Shown here piece after piece: positions 38,240 to 44,240 of a stretch of DNA of 64,000 nt; within the stretch, counting starts at the first letter, position 1, and each line of letters opens with the position of its first letter. The stretch covers positions 124,001 to 188,000 of IMG/VR virus record IMGVR_UViG_3300045747_000527; one strand, given 5' to 3'. Below the pieces are notes generated by a model. The model ran no database searches and was not told where the DNA came from. It saw only the letters and a program-made list of their open reading frames with translations. Source of the stretch: a virus. The position numbers were made by a program, and so were the translations under genes.

Positions 38240-38770
38240 CTACTCCAACACAATACCGAGGCCCATCTCCTTCTTCATGTGGACCAGCGCCTCTGCGTTC
38301 CCCATCGCATCATCCACTGGATTATGGGTGTGCTTGGTCTGCCGCAGGAACTTGAAATTCTTGAAGGTATCTTTGATCATCCCCTTGTACAGCGACCCGA
38401 GGTTCGTGGAGCTGTGCCCGAAAGGACTGTGCCCCAGGAAGTGGTAGCAGTACCAGGTGACGAACATGTAGTCGTAGCCGTTGTTGTCCGAGATGAACAT
38501 CGGCCGCTTGCCCACGTTGTGCTTCATGACCCACGCGTCGAATTCCCGCATTACCGTCGCGGCATCGTCGAAGGTCTCCGTTTGGCCGCGGGTCAGACCA
38601 GTGACCTTTAGGGCCGCCGGTTGCCAGTTCGCGGAGATAGGAGCCAGGCATCCGTAGAAGGTAATCGGCGTAGACAGAGGCTCTCGTACAAGGACAGCGC
38701 CAAGCTGAATCATGGAGTAGTCCCCTGGGCTGGGACCATCAGTCTCCACATCAATCATGAAGTAGCTCAT
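38240..38770 (-). CDS. DEDD-type 3'-5' exonuclease (RNase T/DnaQ-like)
   Basis: 176 residues. Exo I motif MIDVETDG (Asp7, Glu9), Exo II region MFISDNNGYDYMFVTWY with the second Asp, and Exo III HNPVDDAMGNAEAL with His and Asp. These acids bind two metals for 3' trimming of DNA or RNA. In a tRNA array, an RNase T-like tRNA 3'-end or turnover function is attractive, but a DNA proofreading role cannot be excluded. Confidence 0.8.
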   Translation of the reverse strand: MSYFMIDVETDGPSPGDYSMIQLGAVLVREPLSTPITFYGCLAPISANWQPAALKVTGLTRGQTETFDDAATVMREFDAWVMKHNVGKRPMFISDNNGYDYMFVTWYCYHFLGHSPFGHSSTNLGSLYKGMIKDTFKNFKFLRQTKHTHNPVDDAMGNAEALVHMKKEMGLGIVLE

Positions 38771-38982
38771 GTCTGGCTACGCTCCCAAAGGCTTTTCTCC
38801 AGCTCCGCCAGAACTCGCTTGTCTTCCTCCGTGCGAACCTCATCGGCTAACTTGCCAACTAGCTTCTTCTCCGCGGTGGTCTGGAACTTCTCATAGCTGC
38901 GATCTAGCCGTTCCCAGAAACTCTTACACTTTCTGCGACTCGGCTTCTTCCAACTCGGACGAACTCGTGCTTTACGTGACAT
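38767..38982 (-). CDS. Small basic hypothetical protein (71 aa)
   Basis: Strongly basic N-terminus (MSRKARVRPSWKKPSRRKCK) followed by a charged helix. Four-base overlap with the exonuclease gene implies coupled translation and perhaps a partner role. Confidence 0.65.
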   Translation of the reverse strand: MSRKARVRPSWKKPSRRKCKSFWERLDRSYEKFQTTAEKKLVGKLADEVRTEEDKRVLAELEKSLWERSQT

Positions 38983-39082
38983 TTGATCTCCTTATGAGGA
39001 CAAGGTTCAAAAAGAGGGACCGGCAGACTGGACACGTGCGATTGTGGCCTCACCGGCAATTTGGTGTTCTGCGGGCCCCTAG

Positions 39083-39155
39083 TGGACTGCGCGGGAATCG
39101 AACCCGCGACCTCCTGATTGCGAACCAGGCGCTCTCCCTACTGAGCTAGCAGCCC
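39083..39155 (-). tRNA. tRNA-Ala(CGC)
   Basis: Acceptor GGGCTGC/GCAGTCC, anticodon arm CCTGG-TTCGCAA-TCAGG, T-loop TTCGATT. Confidence 0.93.
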
Positions 39156-39161
39156 GGTACC

Positions 39162-39332
39162 CTAAGACAACGGATTCTTGGTGCTCGGGGAGATCTTATC
39201 TCCGATGTTGCCGTGGGCCTTGCACCAGTCCTTCAGTTCCTGCACTTTGACCCCAAGAGCCCGCGCGGCCCCTGTCCACGTCCACATACCGGCGAGGACT
39301 TCCTTCACTTCTTTCTCTTTCAGTTCGATCAT
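39162..39332 (-). CDS. Small HTH-like protein (56 aa)
   Basis: GGAGG 7 bases before the ATG. LAGMWTWTGAARALGVKVQE followed by LKDWCKAHG has a Fis-like helix-turn-helix pattern. Lies between two tRNA-Ala genes. Probably a DNA-binding protein. Confidence 0.6.
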   Translation of the reverse strand: MIELKEKEVKEVLAGMWTWTGAARALGVKVQELKDWCKAHGNIGDKISPSTKNPLS

Positions 39333-39345
39333 TGGTAACCTCCAG

Positions 39346-39417
39346 TGGAGCTACGGGGAGTCGAACCCCGATCTCTAGCTTGCAAAGCTAGCGTCTTCCC
39401 GTTGGACAGATAGCCCC
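39346..39417 (-). tRNA. tRNA-Ala(UGC)
   Basis: Acceptor GGGGCTA/TAGCTCC, anticodon arm CTAGC-TTTGCAA-GCTAG, T-loop TTCGACT. Confidence 0.93.
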
Positions 39418-39424
39418 AAAATTG

Positions 39425-39498
39425 GGTGGCCGGTGCGATTTGAACGCACGATAACTGATTCACAATCAGCCGCCTTAACCAGACTTGGCTACGGCCAC
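39425..39498 (-). tRNA. tRNA-His(GUG)
   Basis: Acceptor GTGGCCG/CGGCCAC, anticodon loop TTGTGAA, T-loop TTCAAAT. Confidence 0.92.
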
Positions 39499-39500
39499 AG

Positions 39501-39574
39501 TTGCGGCAGTGAGAGTCGAACTCACGATCTCGCGCTTATCGAGCGCTTGCTCTGACCAACTGAGCTATGCCGCA
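39501..39574 (-). tRNA. tRNA-Ile(GAU)
   Basis: Acceptor TGCGGCA/TGCCGCA, anticodon arm GCGC-TCGATAA-GCGC (C33 rather than U33), T-loop TTCGACT. Confidence 0.88.
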
Positions 39575-39580
39575 AGAATC

Positions 39581-39736
39581 GGAACAGAGGCAGCTGACAT
39601 TGATCAAGTGCCAGACGCCACACCTTTGATTCTCCGCCACCTAGCTCCACCACAGAGCCGTTGTCCCCCGGAAGTTACTCGGGGCTGCACAGGTGTCGTA
39701 GTTCTACGGGACTCTCGTCCTTGCTGCCTCTGTTCC
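39581..39736 (-). ncRNA. Structured ncRNA in the tRNA array, about 156 nt
   Basis: Closed by a perfect 14-bp stem GGAACAGAGGCAGC / GCTGCCTCTGTTCC. Inside on the minus strand, GTCCC...GGGAC encloses CCCCG-AGTAACTTC-CGGGG. It follows the larger structured element and precedes tRNA-Ile in the same transcript. Not recognised as a known RNA. Confidence 0.65.
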
Positions 39737-39743
39737 AAAAATT

Positions 39744-40034
39744 AGATCGTACGGTGTGCTACTACGCCAAATGGGACCCCAGCCATGGCCAAGGTACTTA
39801 CCCAAGTCTCACTCGTTCGCGCATCTCAGTGTGCCCGTCGTCGCCACCGCTGGATTCTGTGTGAGCTTCTCACCAACAGCAGTTCATCCGGCGACTCTAA
39901 GTCCAGCCGATCTAGCTGGCCACACACTTCCGGATTACTTTACAGGTCTGGCACTCCGGCCCCAGATACCCGACACGTGACGCCTTTGCCCAACTCTTAG
40001 GATGGCTGCCTCTAAGCCAACTACCGTACGATCT
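39744..40034 (-). ncRNA. Structured ncRNA in the tRNA array, about 290 nt
   Basis: Closed by a perfect 12-bp stem AGATCGTACGGT / ACCGTACGATCT, starting two bases after the tRNA-Trp 3' end. Internal hairpins include CTTAG...CTAAG, CCAGC-TAGATC-GGCTGG and GTGAG-AAG-CTCAC. No credible reading frame. Large ornate RNAs such as GOLLD and ROOL also sit beside phage tRNAs, but this one is smaller and not obviously related. Confidence 0.65.
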
Positions 40035-40035
40035 G

Positions 40036-40106
40036 CGGGGCGTGGAGGAATCGAACCCCCATAGCGAGTGTTGGAATCTCGCGTCCTACCATTAGACGAA
40101 CACCCC
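40036..40106 (-). tRNA. tRNA-Trp(CCA)
   Basis: Acceptor GGGGTGT/ACGCCCC, anticodon loop TTCCAAC, D-arm GTCTAATGGTAGGAC, T-loop TTCGATT. Confidence 0.9.
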
Positions 40107-40156
40107 AGAGGGTAGGCCAAAACGGTGATCAACCCGCTTCAGCATGAACCTAGATA

Positions 40157-40330
40157 TCATTGCCCATGCCAATCAAGACCTACCTTTGAGGAAGACGGAG
40201 TACTCGAAACCCAAGCCCGAAGGCTCCTACCGAGTTCAAACCGGTGGCGGTTCCCTGACCGCTTCATCTTCCATTCTCCCAGCTTTTTGGCACCGCACTG
40301 GGAGGGAGGTATCACCCTCGCGGCCCTCAT
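40157..40330 (-). CDS. Doubtful small basic ORF (57 aa)
   Basis: Follows the 72-aa gene by 24 bases. The same DNA holds a T-arm-like hairpin with an acceptor-like GGCTCCT (40222-40245) and a CTCCCAG/CTGGGAG stem, so it may be a structured or degenerate tRNA region instead of a gene. Confidence 0.3.
   Translation of the reverse strand: MRAARVIPPSQCGAKKLGEWKMKRSGNRHRFELGRSLRAWVSSTPSSSKVGLDWHGQ
40222..40263 (-). other. T-arm and anticodon-like hairpin of a degenerate tRNA
   Basis: ACCGG-TTTGAAC-TCGGT followed by AGGAGCC looks exactly like a T-arm plus 3' acceptor; upstream GCGGT...ACCGC could be the anticodon stem. No matching 5' acceptor was found. Confidence 0.4.
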
Positions 40331-40353
40331 GCCTTCGTTTCCGAAGGGTGCCC

Positions 40354-40572
40354 TTAACTTATTGAAGAGGGGCCCTTGTGCTTGAGCTCAGCCGACGCCC
40401 GCTCAATCTGTTCCCTCTCTTCCGCGGACAAAGAGTTCAGGTCCACCGGTTCGCCTTTAAGCTCACCAGAAACAATCTTCTCCAGGGCCCCCAATATCTC
40501 TGCTTGCTCCGCAGGACTCATGGCCTGGAGGGTAAGCTTCACCTGCGCTGACAGTTCGATCTTTTTTCTCAT
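40354..40572 (-). CDS. Small helical protein (72 aa)
   Basis: Start MRKKIELSAQVKLTL with AAGGAG upstream; the long upstream frame runs through four tRNAs and is rejected. Acidic/basic amphipathic helix (SPAEQAEILGALEKIVSGEL). Unknown. Confidence 0.65.
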   Translation of the reverse strand: MRKKIELSAQVKLTLQAMSPAEQAEILGALEKIVSGELKGEPVDLNSLSAEEREQIERASAELKHKGPSSIS

Positions 40573-40586
40573 GAGGACTCCTTCTG

Positions 40587-40660
40587 TCGGAGTGGAGGGA
40601 TTTGAACCCCCGACCTTATGCTCCCAAAGCATTTGCGCTACCAGGCTGCGCCACACTCCG
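40587..40660 (-). tRNA. tRNA-Pro(UGG)
   Basis: Acceptor CGGAGTG/CACTCCG, anticodon loop TTTGGGA, T-loop TTCAAAT. Confidence 0.93.
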
Positions 40661-40666
40661 ATGTTG

Positions 40667-40740
40667 ATCCGGTGGGAGGAATCGAACCTCCAACATTCTG
40701 ATCCAAAGTCAGACGCAGCTACCAATTGTGCTACACCGGA
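40667..40740 (-). tRNA. tRNA-Gln(UUG)
   Basis: Acceptor TCCGGTG/CACCGGA, anticodon arm TCTGA-CTTTGGA-TCAGA, T-loop TTCGATT. Confidence 0.93.
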
Positions 40741-40744
40741 GCAG

Positions 40745-40817
40745 TTCGGGAAGCAGGACTTGAACCTACAGCATCCAGCTCCAGAGGCTAGCGCTCTACC
40801 AGTTGAGCTATTCCCGA
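40745..40817 (-). tRNA. tRNA-Gln(CUG)
   Basis: Acceptor TCGGGAA/TTCCCGA, anticodon arm CTAGC-CTCTGGA-GCTGG, T-loop TTCAAGT. Confidence 0.93.
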
Positions 40818-40830
40818 GCAATCAAATTGG

Positions 40831-40904
40831 GGGACTCAGAGGGATTCGAACCCCCATCTCCGCGTTTTCACCGCGGCGTATTACCCCATTCATACGACTC
40901 GTCC
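40831..40904 (-). tRNA. tRNA-Phe(GAA) with mismatched acceptor
   Basis: D-stem GTAT/ATAC, anticodon arm CCGCG-GTGAAAA-CGCGG, T-loop TTCGAAT. Acceptor GGACGAG/TGAGTCC has two mismatches, so function is doubtful; a better tRNA-Phe lies at 41383. Confidence 0.7.
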
Positions 40905-40910
40905 AAAATT

Positions 40911-41006
40911 GGGGCTGTCTCTCCAGCCTGTCACGTCTTGAGCCACAGTCCCCTGACGTTGGGTCGCCTACAGGGGCTCATCCCGTCCCGGTTAACTAGC
41001 CAGCCC
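40911..41006 (-). other. Structured tRNA-like spacer
   Basis: GGGCTG/CAGCCC closes about 95 nt containing CCCCTG/CAGGGG and GAGC...GCTC pairs. No T-loop or anticodon loop identified. Confidence 0.35.
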
Positions 41007-41027
41007 ACTTTCCATTCCAGGAGTAGA

Positions 41028-41246
41028 TCATCGATGCGTGCCCCACAACCGATATTGTTGGAGTGGCCTACCACGCAACGGGCGGCGATCTATGAGTTTT
41101 TCGGATGCCGCTTTTGCGCATCCGCGACATATTGGAGGAATCATCGTCTTAGGGTCAAAGCTACCTATCGGACCCGGCCACACCACGATTCCCGAGCACT
41201 GCGGACAATTACCGGCAAGCTCAATGATCAGTTCCTTTTCGGCCAT
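41028..41246 (-). CDS. Zinc-ribbon protein (72 aa)
   Basis: AAGGAGG before the ATG (MAEKELIIELAG). CPQCSGIVVWPGP and ICRGCAK complete a zinc ribbon. Downstream of the permuted tRNA in the same transcript. Unknown role. Confidence 0.7.
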   Translation of the reverse strand: MAEKELIIELAGNCPQCSGIVVWPGPIGSFDPKTMIPPICRGCAKAASEKLIDRRPLRGRPLQQYRLWGTHR

Positions 41247-41289
41247 GAGGACCTCCTTCAAATTGTGCTGGCGTCCTAGCCCCTAAGTT

Positions 41290-41382
41290 CCGCGGTACCA
41301 CAGACCAGAGGAGCTTTTGCCATTAGACGAAAACGGCATAGATTGCGCCGTCTCCTAGAATCGAACTAGGTTCTCCAGCGTG
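41290..41382 (-). tRNA. Candidate circularly permuted tRNA
   Basis: On the minus strand the T-arm CCTAG-TTCGATT-CTAGG and 3' acceptor AGACGGC come first, a nine-base linker follows, then the 5' acceptor GCCGTTT, TC, and a D-arm beginning GTCTAATGG. The acceptors pair over all seven positions. CTCC after the D-arm can pair with GGAG before the T-arm as the anticodon stem, putting the ends in the anticodon loop. Isotype not determined. Confidence 0.55.
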
Positions 41383-41455
41383 CGCCCCAGAACGGGATCG
41401 AACCGTTGGCCTCTTGCTCTTCATACAAGCGCTCTACCAACTGAGCTACCGGGGC
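41383..41455 (-). tRNA. tRNA-Phe(GAA)
   Basis: Acceptor GCCCCGG/CTGGGGC, anticodon arm CTTGT-ATGAAGA-GCAAG, T-arm AACGG-TTCGATC-CCGTT. Its 3' end directly abuts the permuted tRNA. Confidence 0.9.
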
Positions 41456-41459
41456 ATAA

Positions 41460-41481
41460 ACGGAGGTATGGCTACCTCCGC
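41460..41481 (-). other. Perfect 8-bp hairpin between tRNA-Phe and tRNA-Lys
   Basis: CGGAGGTA and TACCTCCG pair around a four-base loop. No U-run follows; a processing signal or roadblock is possible. Confidence 0.5.
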
Positions 41482-41503
41482 AGCAAAATGAACTATGAAC
41501 TTT

Positions 41504-42013
41504 TCAGATACCCAGGGGTGCTACCCTCTGCTGTGGATTGCTGGAGAATCGAACTCCATTCTTCCGGGTAAGAGCCGGGAGCTTCACCGTTAAAGCTTGC
41601 AATCCTTGTGATCTTTTACGATTTCTTTTCCACGCCTTACAGTACGCGTTATGCGCCTTTTTGCAATCGGGACATTTCGGAGGACCGCAGTACCTGTACG
41701 CTGACAGTGTTCCGTGCGTACCAAAAGCTGATGTGTATCCAAGTTCCACTAGGGTTTTCTTCTGATGGCACCTCAAGCAAAGCAGCTGGCATTTATCTAT
41801 CTCCTCAAGCAACTTGTGCTCAGCTACGCCGGCCAACCGTCTTGTGATCACGAAGTCTTTGCCCTTCCCCCTTCTCTTCTTGTGGTCAAACTGTAGGCGC
41901 TTTTTTGAGCCGCACTCAACACACTTTCCTCCAAGCCTCTTGATCGCTAATGCTTTTCTGCGCTTGTACCGGGCAGCCATATACTTGCGCATGTACTCAT
42001 TGTCACCTGGCAT
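41504..42013 (-). CDS. HNH endonuclease whose 3' end runs through tRNA-Lys(CUU)
   Basis: Core VECGSKKRLQFDHKKRRGKG with CQLLCLRCHQKK is an HNH motif (residues ~36-90); a second CPDCKKAHNAYCKAWKRN finger follows. From about residue 135 the frame is the tRNA-Lys gene itself, so the C-terminus is either an artefact of lost stop or a genuine overlap. Located among tRNA genes like the other HNH elements. Confidence 0.8.
   Translation of the reverse strand: MPGDNEYMRKYMAARYKRRKALAIKRLGGKCVECGSKKRLQFDHKKRRGKGKDFVITRRLAGVAEHKLLEEIDKCQLLCLRCHQKKTLVELGYTSAFGTHGTLSAYRYCGPPKCPDCKKAHNAYCKAWKRNRKRSQGLQALTVKLPALTRKNGVRFSSNPQQRVAPLGI
41534..41605 (-). tRNA. tRNA-Lys(CUU)
   Basis: Acceptor GGATTGC/GCAATCC, anticodon loop CTCTTAC, T-arm TGGAG-TTCGATT-CTCCA. 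Lies inside the HNH reading frame. Confidence 0.9.
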
Positions 42014-42029
42014 CGTACAAGGTTAAGGT

Positions 42030-42086
42030 AACGCTGCTCTGTCGTCAACTACTTTGCTCTGAACCTGCTGAGCTACCAGACCATAT
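42030..42086 (-). other. 5' half of a tRNA (orphan)
   Basis: GGTCTGG-TA-GCTCAGCAGGTTCAGAGC is a perfect acceptor/D-arm start. What follows (AAGTAGTTGACGACAG) makes no good anticodon arm and no T-arm or CCAGACC follows; the HNH gene begins instead. Possibly split by the HNH element. Confidence 0.5.
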
Positions 42087-42101
42087 TCTGTTTTCAAGCT
42101 G

Positions 42102-42175
42102 TACACCCTGCCGGGATCGAACCGGCGACGTCTCGATTAAAAGTCGAGGGCTGCTACCAACTGAGCTAAGGGTGT
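42102..42175 (-). tRNA. tRNA-Lys(UUU)
   Basis: Acceptor ACACCCT/AGGGTGT, anticodon arm CTCGA-CTTTTAA-TCGAG, T-arm GCCGG-TTCGATC-CCGGC. Confidence 0.94.
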
Positions 42176-42179
42176 GTTG

Positions 42180-42260
42180 AGGATGAGGTGGGAATCGAAC
42201 CCACCGTGCCAGAGGCAAGGCGTTTACAGCGCCCATGTCCGACCTTGGAGCGTCTCATCC
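42180..42260 (-). tRNA. tRNA-Tyr(GUA)
   Basis: Class II; acceptor GGATGAG/CTCATCC, anticodon arm GGCG-CTGTAAA-CGCC, variable arm TGCCTCTGGCA, T-loop TTCGATT. Last tRNA of the array. Confidence 0.92.
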
Positions 42261-42312
42261 ATGATTCGGATGAGCGTTTATAGTGATCGTCTTGTCCCAT
42301 TCTCTTTCTCCT

Positions 42313-42353
42313 TGAAACAAGAAAAGCCGCACTCCTTTTCGGGGAGGCGGCCT
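42313..42353 (-). terminator. Hairpin terminator upstream of tRNA-Tyr
   Basis: GCCGCCTCC and GGAGTGCGGC pair (one bulge) and TTTTCTTG follows on the minus strand. It may partly isolate the tRNA transcript from the protein genes upstream. Confidence 0.6.
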
Positions 42354-42378
42354 TCTTGTAGCTCTCTTTGGACCTGGG

Positions 42379-42501
42379 CTACAAAGCCGCCTCCGCATAC
42401 TTGTCTGGGTTGGTCCCGCGGAGGCACGCAAACACACCTGTAGGCCACAATGCCGATTTCTCGGCTTGTGAACTAGACGTATGCTGCTTCCTATTGATCA
42501 T
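42379..42501 (-). CDS. Small ORF (40 aa)
   Basis: MINRKQHTSSSQAEKSALWP onward, ending TAG just before the terminator. No clear ribosome site; possible coupling to the gene ending at 42520. Unknown. Confidence 0.4.
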   Translation of the reverse strand: MINRKQHTSSSQAEKSALWPTGVFACLRGTNPDKYAEAAL

Positions 42502-42519
42502 GGCCAGTTCAAGATGCTC

Positions 42520-42936
42520 TCAGCCTTTCGGCTTGTCAACATCTTTTTCGGCCAGGGTGGCGGGCCCTAGCATAAAGGGGTGGCAGGACACTCGGGTTGA
42601 ACAGCGTGGACAGTACCCTCGAAGCTTTACCTGTCCTTTAGTGACCCCTGGCTGGCCATTCGCCAACCCCGAGAGGTAGCCTTCCTGCATGCACTCGAAC
42701 AGACTTCCGTACAGAACTCTCAGGTAGGCACGAACATCGTTTGGGTTTGAGAACTTCTCGGCCACGAATAGCGGGTCCAGGGTATCTGTGATCTCTACTG
42801 CGAGATTGTAGTCGTACACATCCCTCCCCATGATCTTGACTTTCAGATTGCCGCGCTCGTCTAGTCCCAAGACTATCCTTCCGGCCTGTAACCCTAAGCC
42901 ACGAATCTGCCTGAGCAGGTCTAGTTCCTCCTTCAT
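42520..42936 (-). CDS. Hypothetical protein with C-terminal Cys motif (138 aa)
   Basis: GGAGG before the ATG, whose ATGA overlaps the upstream stop. N-terminal alpha/beta part (IVLGLDERGNLKVKIMGRDV) and a CPRCSTRVSCH motif near the end. No family recognised. Confidence 0.65.
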   Translation of the reverse strand: MKEELDLLRQIRGLGLQAGRIVLGLDERGNLKVKIMGRDVYDYNLAVEITDTLDPLFVAEKFSNPNDVRAYLRVLYGSLFECMQEGYLSGLANGQPGVTKGQVKLRGYCPRCSTRVSCHPFMLGPATLAEKDVDKPKG

Positions 42937-43156
42937 GACAGCAACCTCCGTAACTCACCCTGCAGCTCACCTTGGTCAAGCTGAGGCACCCACACCTCTT
43001 TGTTCACCCCCCATTCTGTGCCCCCGACCAGGGCAACCCAGCCATTACTCTCGTGTCTCTTGTGCGGAAAAGGCATGCTACTCGGCATCCCGCAAACAGG
43101 GCAGATAACATTGGGGTTGGGTTGAAGTGATAATCTGTTCCGTCCGTTTTAAGCAT
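42933..43156 (-). CDS. Zinc-ribbon protein requiring a -1 frameshift
   Basis: ATG at 43156 follows the upstream TAG directly. The frame reads MLKTDGTDYHFNPTP, then after a C-run (AACCCAACCCC) a different frame continues NVICPVCGMPSSMPFPHKRH to a TGA overlapping the next ATG. The second frame has no start codon of its own. A -1 shift or an indel at the C-run joins them. Confidence 0.5.
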
Positions 43157-43402
43157 CTATCCCTCCCCGCCGTAGAGGAAAATTTCAGCAAGAGCCTCGG
43201 CCCTGGGCACCTTCCAGTTCACAATCTTCCCGGTGTCTACGTCGATGTCCAGCATAATGTAATCGCCGTAGTGCTCACCGGGGAAGAAGGCAGGAACGTA
43301 ACCTGAGTATTCTTTCCCAACTAGTTTGCCGTCCACGACCAAGACCAAATTCGCGCCAGACAAGTCGCTGCATTTCGCACAGATCTTTATGATTGTCGCC
43401 AT
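43157..43402 (-). CDS. Small Cys-pair protein (81 aa)
   Basis: Start MATIIKICAKCSDLSG with GGAGG upstream. Beta-rich body (NLVLVVDGKLVGKEYSGYVP). Coupled to the frameshifted zinc-ribbon gene. Unknown. Confidence 0.7.
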   Translation of the reverse strand: MATIIKICAKCSDLSGANLVLVVDGKLVGKEYSGYVPAFFPGEHYGDYIMLDIDVDTGKIVNWKVPRAEALAEIFLYGGEG

Positions 43403-43412
43403 GTTGTCCTCC

Positions 43413-43447
43413 AAAAAGAAAGGGCCACCCAGATGGGTGGCCCTTGA
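43413..43447 (-). terminator. Intrinsic terminator after the protease gene
   Basis: GGGCCACCC-ATCT-GGGTGGCCC followed by TTTCTTTTTGG on the minus strand. Confidence 0.88.
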
Positions 43448-43466
43448 GTAGGTAGTTCGTAGTAAG

Positions 43467-44240
43467 CTAGCTCTGGATCGTCCAGAAGTCGTCTGAAAGT
43501 GAGCGGTTCGAGACGTAGTCGTACGGCATAGTGAAGTACCCAGACATACCCCAATCGGAACCCCAGCTGTTCCGCACCAACAGACGCTGAGTAGCGTCGC
43601 TGTACCCGACTGCACACACAGCATGTCCGCCGAGATAGCCTTCTCCCGCGGAGGGCATCGGAACCACGCCGGTCTTGGCCACGGCACTTGATTCAAAGCT
43701 ATCATAGACTGCGAAGCCAAAGACAAATGGAAAGCCGCTGGCAAGACAGGTCTTCATGTCCGTGAGAGTATCTAGGCGGTGGTATGATTTGATCTTATGG
43801 TCCAGGCCGTCTCGATACGCCGCGGCGGACGGCTTGACCGCGAAGCGAGCGATATTGTACGGCCACATGCTCTCAACACACACGCCTTGTTTAGCCAGTG
43901 TCTTGATGCCATCGCGAAGCACAGCCCCCGAATCCGTCCGAACGGTGCCTTCCAAGAGGCGCTCGTTGTAGTAAATGAACAGGCGGCTGACGTCCACCGT
44001 CACGCGCCTCTTGACGTTCTCTAGGTACTCCAGATTACCCGCCAAGGCATTGGCGGTACAAGAGCCCAGACTGCCCTGGTTCTCTACCTTGGACATTTTG
44101 ATCCGCAGGTCTGTTGACTTCGGTAGAGTCCTCAACAAAACCCGCGCTGCGGGCTTGAAGGTCGAGGCAAACGAAAAATCCCGGAAATCCGGAACGTCAG
44201 GAATCCAGCGATAGGAGCGTTTACGAATTGAACTGGCCAT
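43467..44240 (-). CDS. Papain-like (C1A) cysteine protease
   Basis: 257 residues. Active site VENQGSLGSCTANALAG with the oxyanion Gln and catalytic Cys61, GGHAVCAVGYSD with the catalytic His, and VRNSWGSDWGMSGYF with the Asn. No signal peptide; a short N-terminal stretch precedes the mature-like domain. Phage C1A proteases may process virion proteins or attack host proteins. Own terminator; first position of transcription is upstream with the zinc-ribbon genes. Confidence 0.88.
   Translation of the reverse strand: MASSIRKRSYRWIPDVPDFRDFSFASTFKPAARVLLRTLPKSTDLRIKMSKVENQGSLGSCTANALAGNLEYLENVKRRVTVDVSRLFIYYNERLLEGTVRTDSGAVLRDGIKTLAKQGVCVESMWPYNIARFAVKPSAAAYRDGLDHKIKSYHRLDTLTDMKTCLASGFPFVFGFAVYDSFESSAVAKTGVVPMPSAGEGYLGGHAVCAVGYSDATQRLLVRNSWGSDWGMSGYFTMPYDYVSNRSLSDDFWTIQS

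Noticed and set aside
39744-40034. RNase P RNA, tmRNA or group I intron in the structured region
   Set aside because: I could not find the conserved cores of these RNAs, such as GAGGAAAGTCC for RNase P or a tRNA-like end for tmRNA.
40354-40821. 155-aa frame ending in the 72-aa gene
   Set aside because: Its first half is translated tRNA-Gln, tRNA-Pro and neighbours; AAGGAG marks the internal start.
26151-42260. Suppressor tRNA or genome-wide TAG recoding
   Set aside because: No CUA, UUA or UCA anticodon was found, and TAG ends many intact genes.
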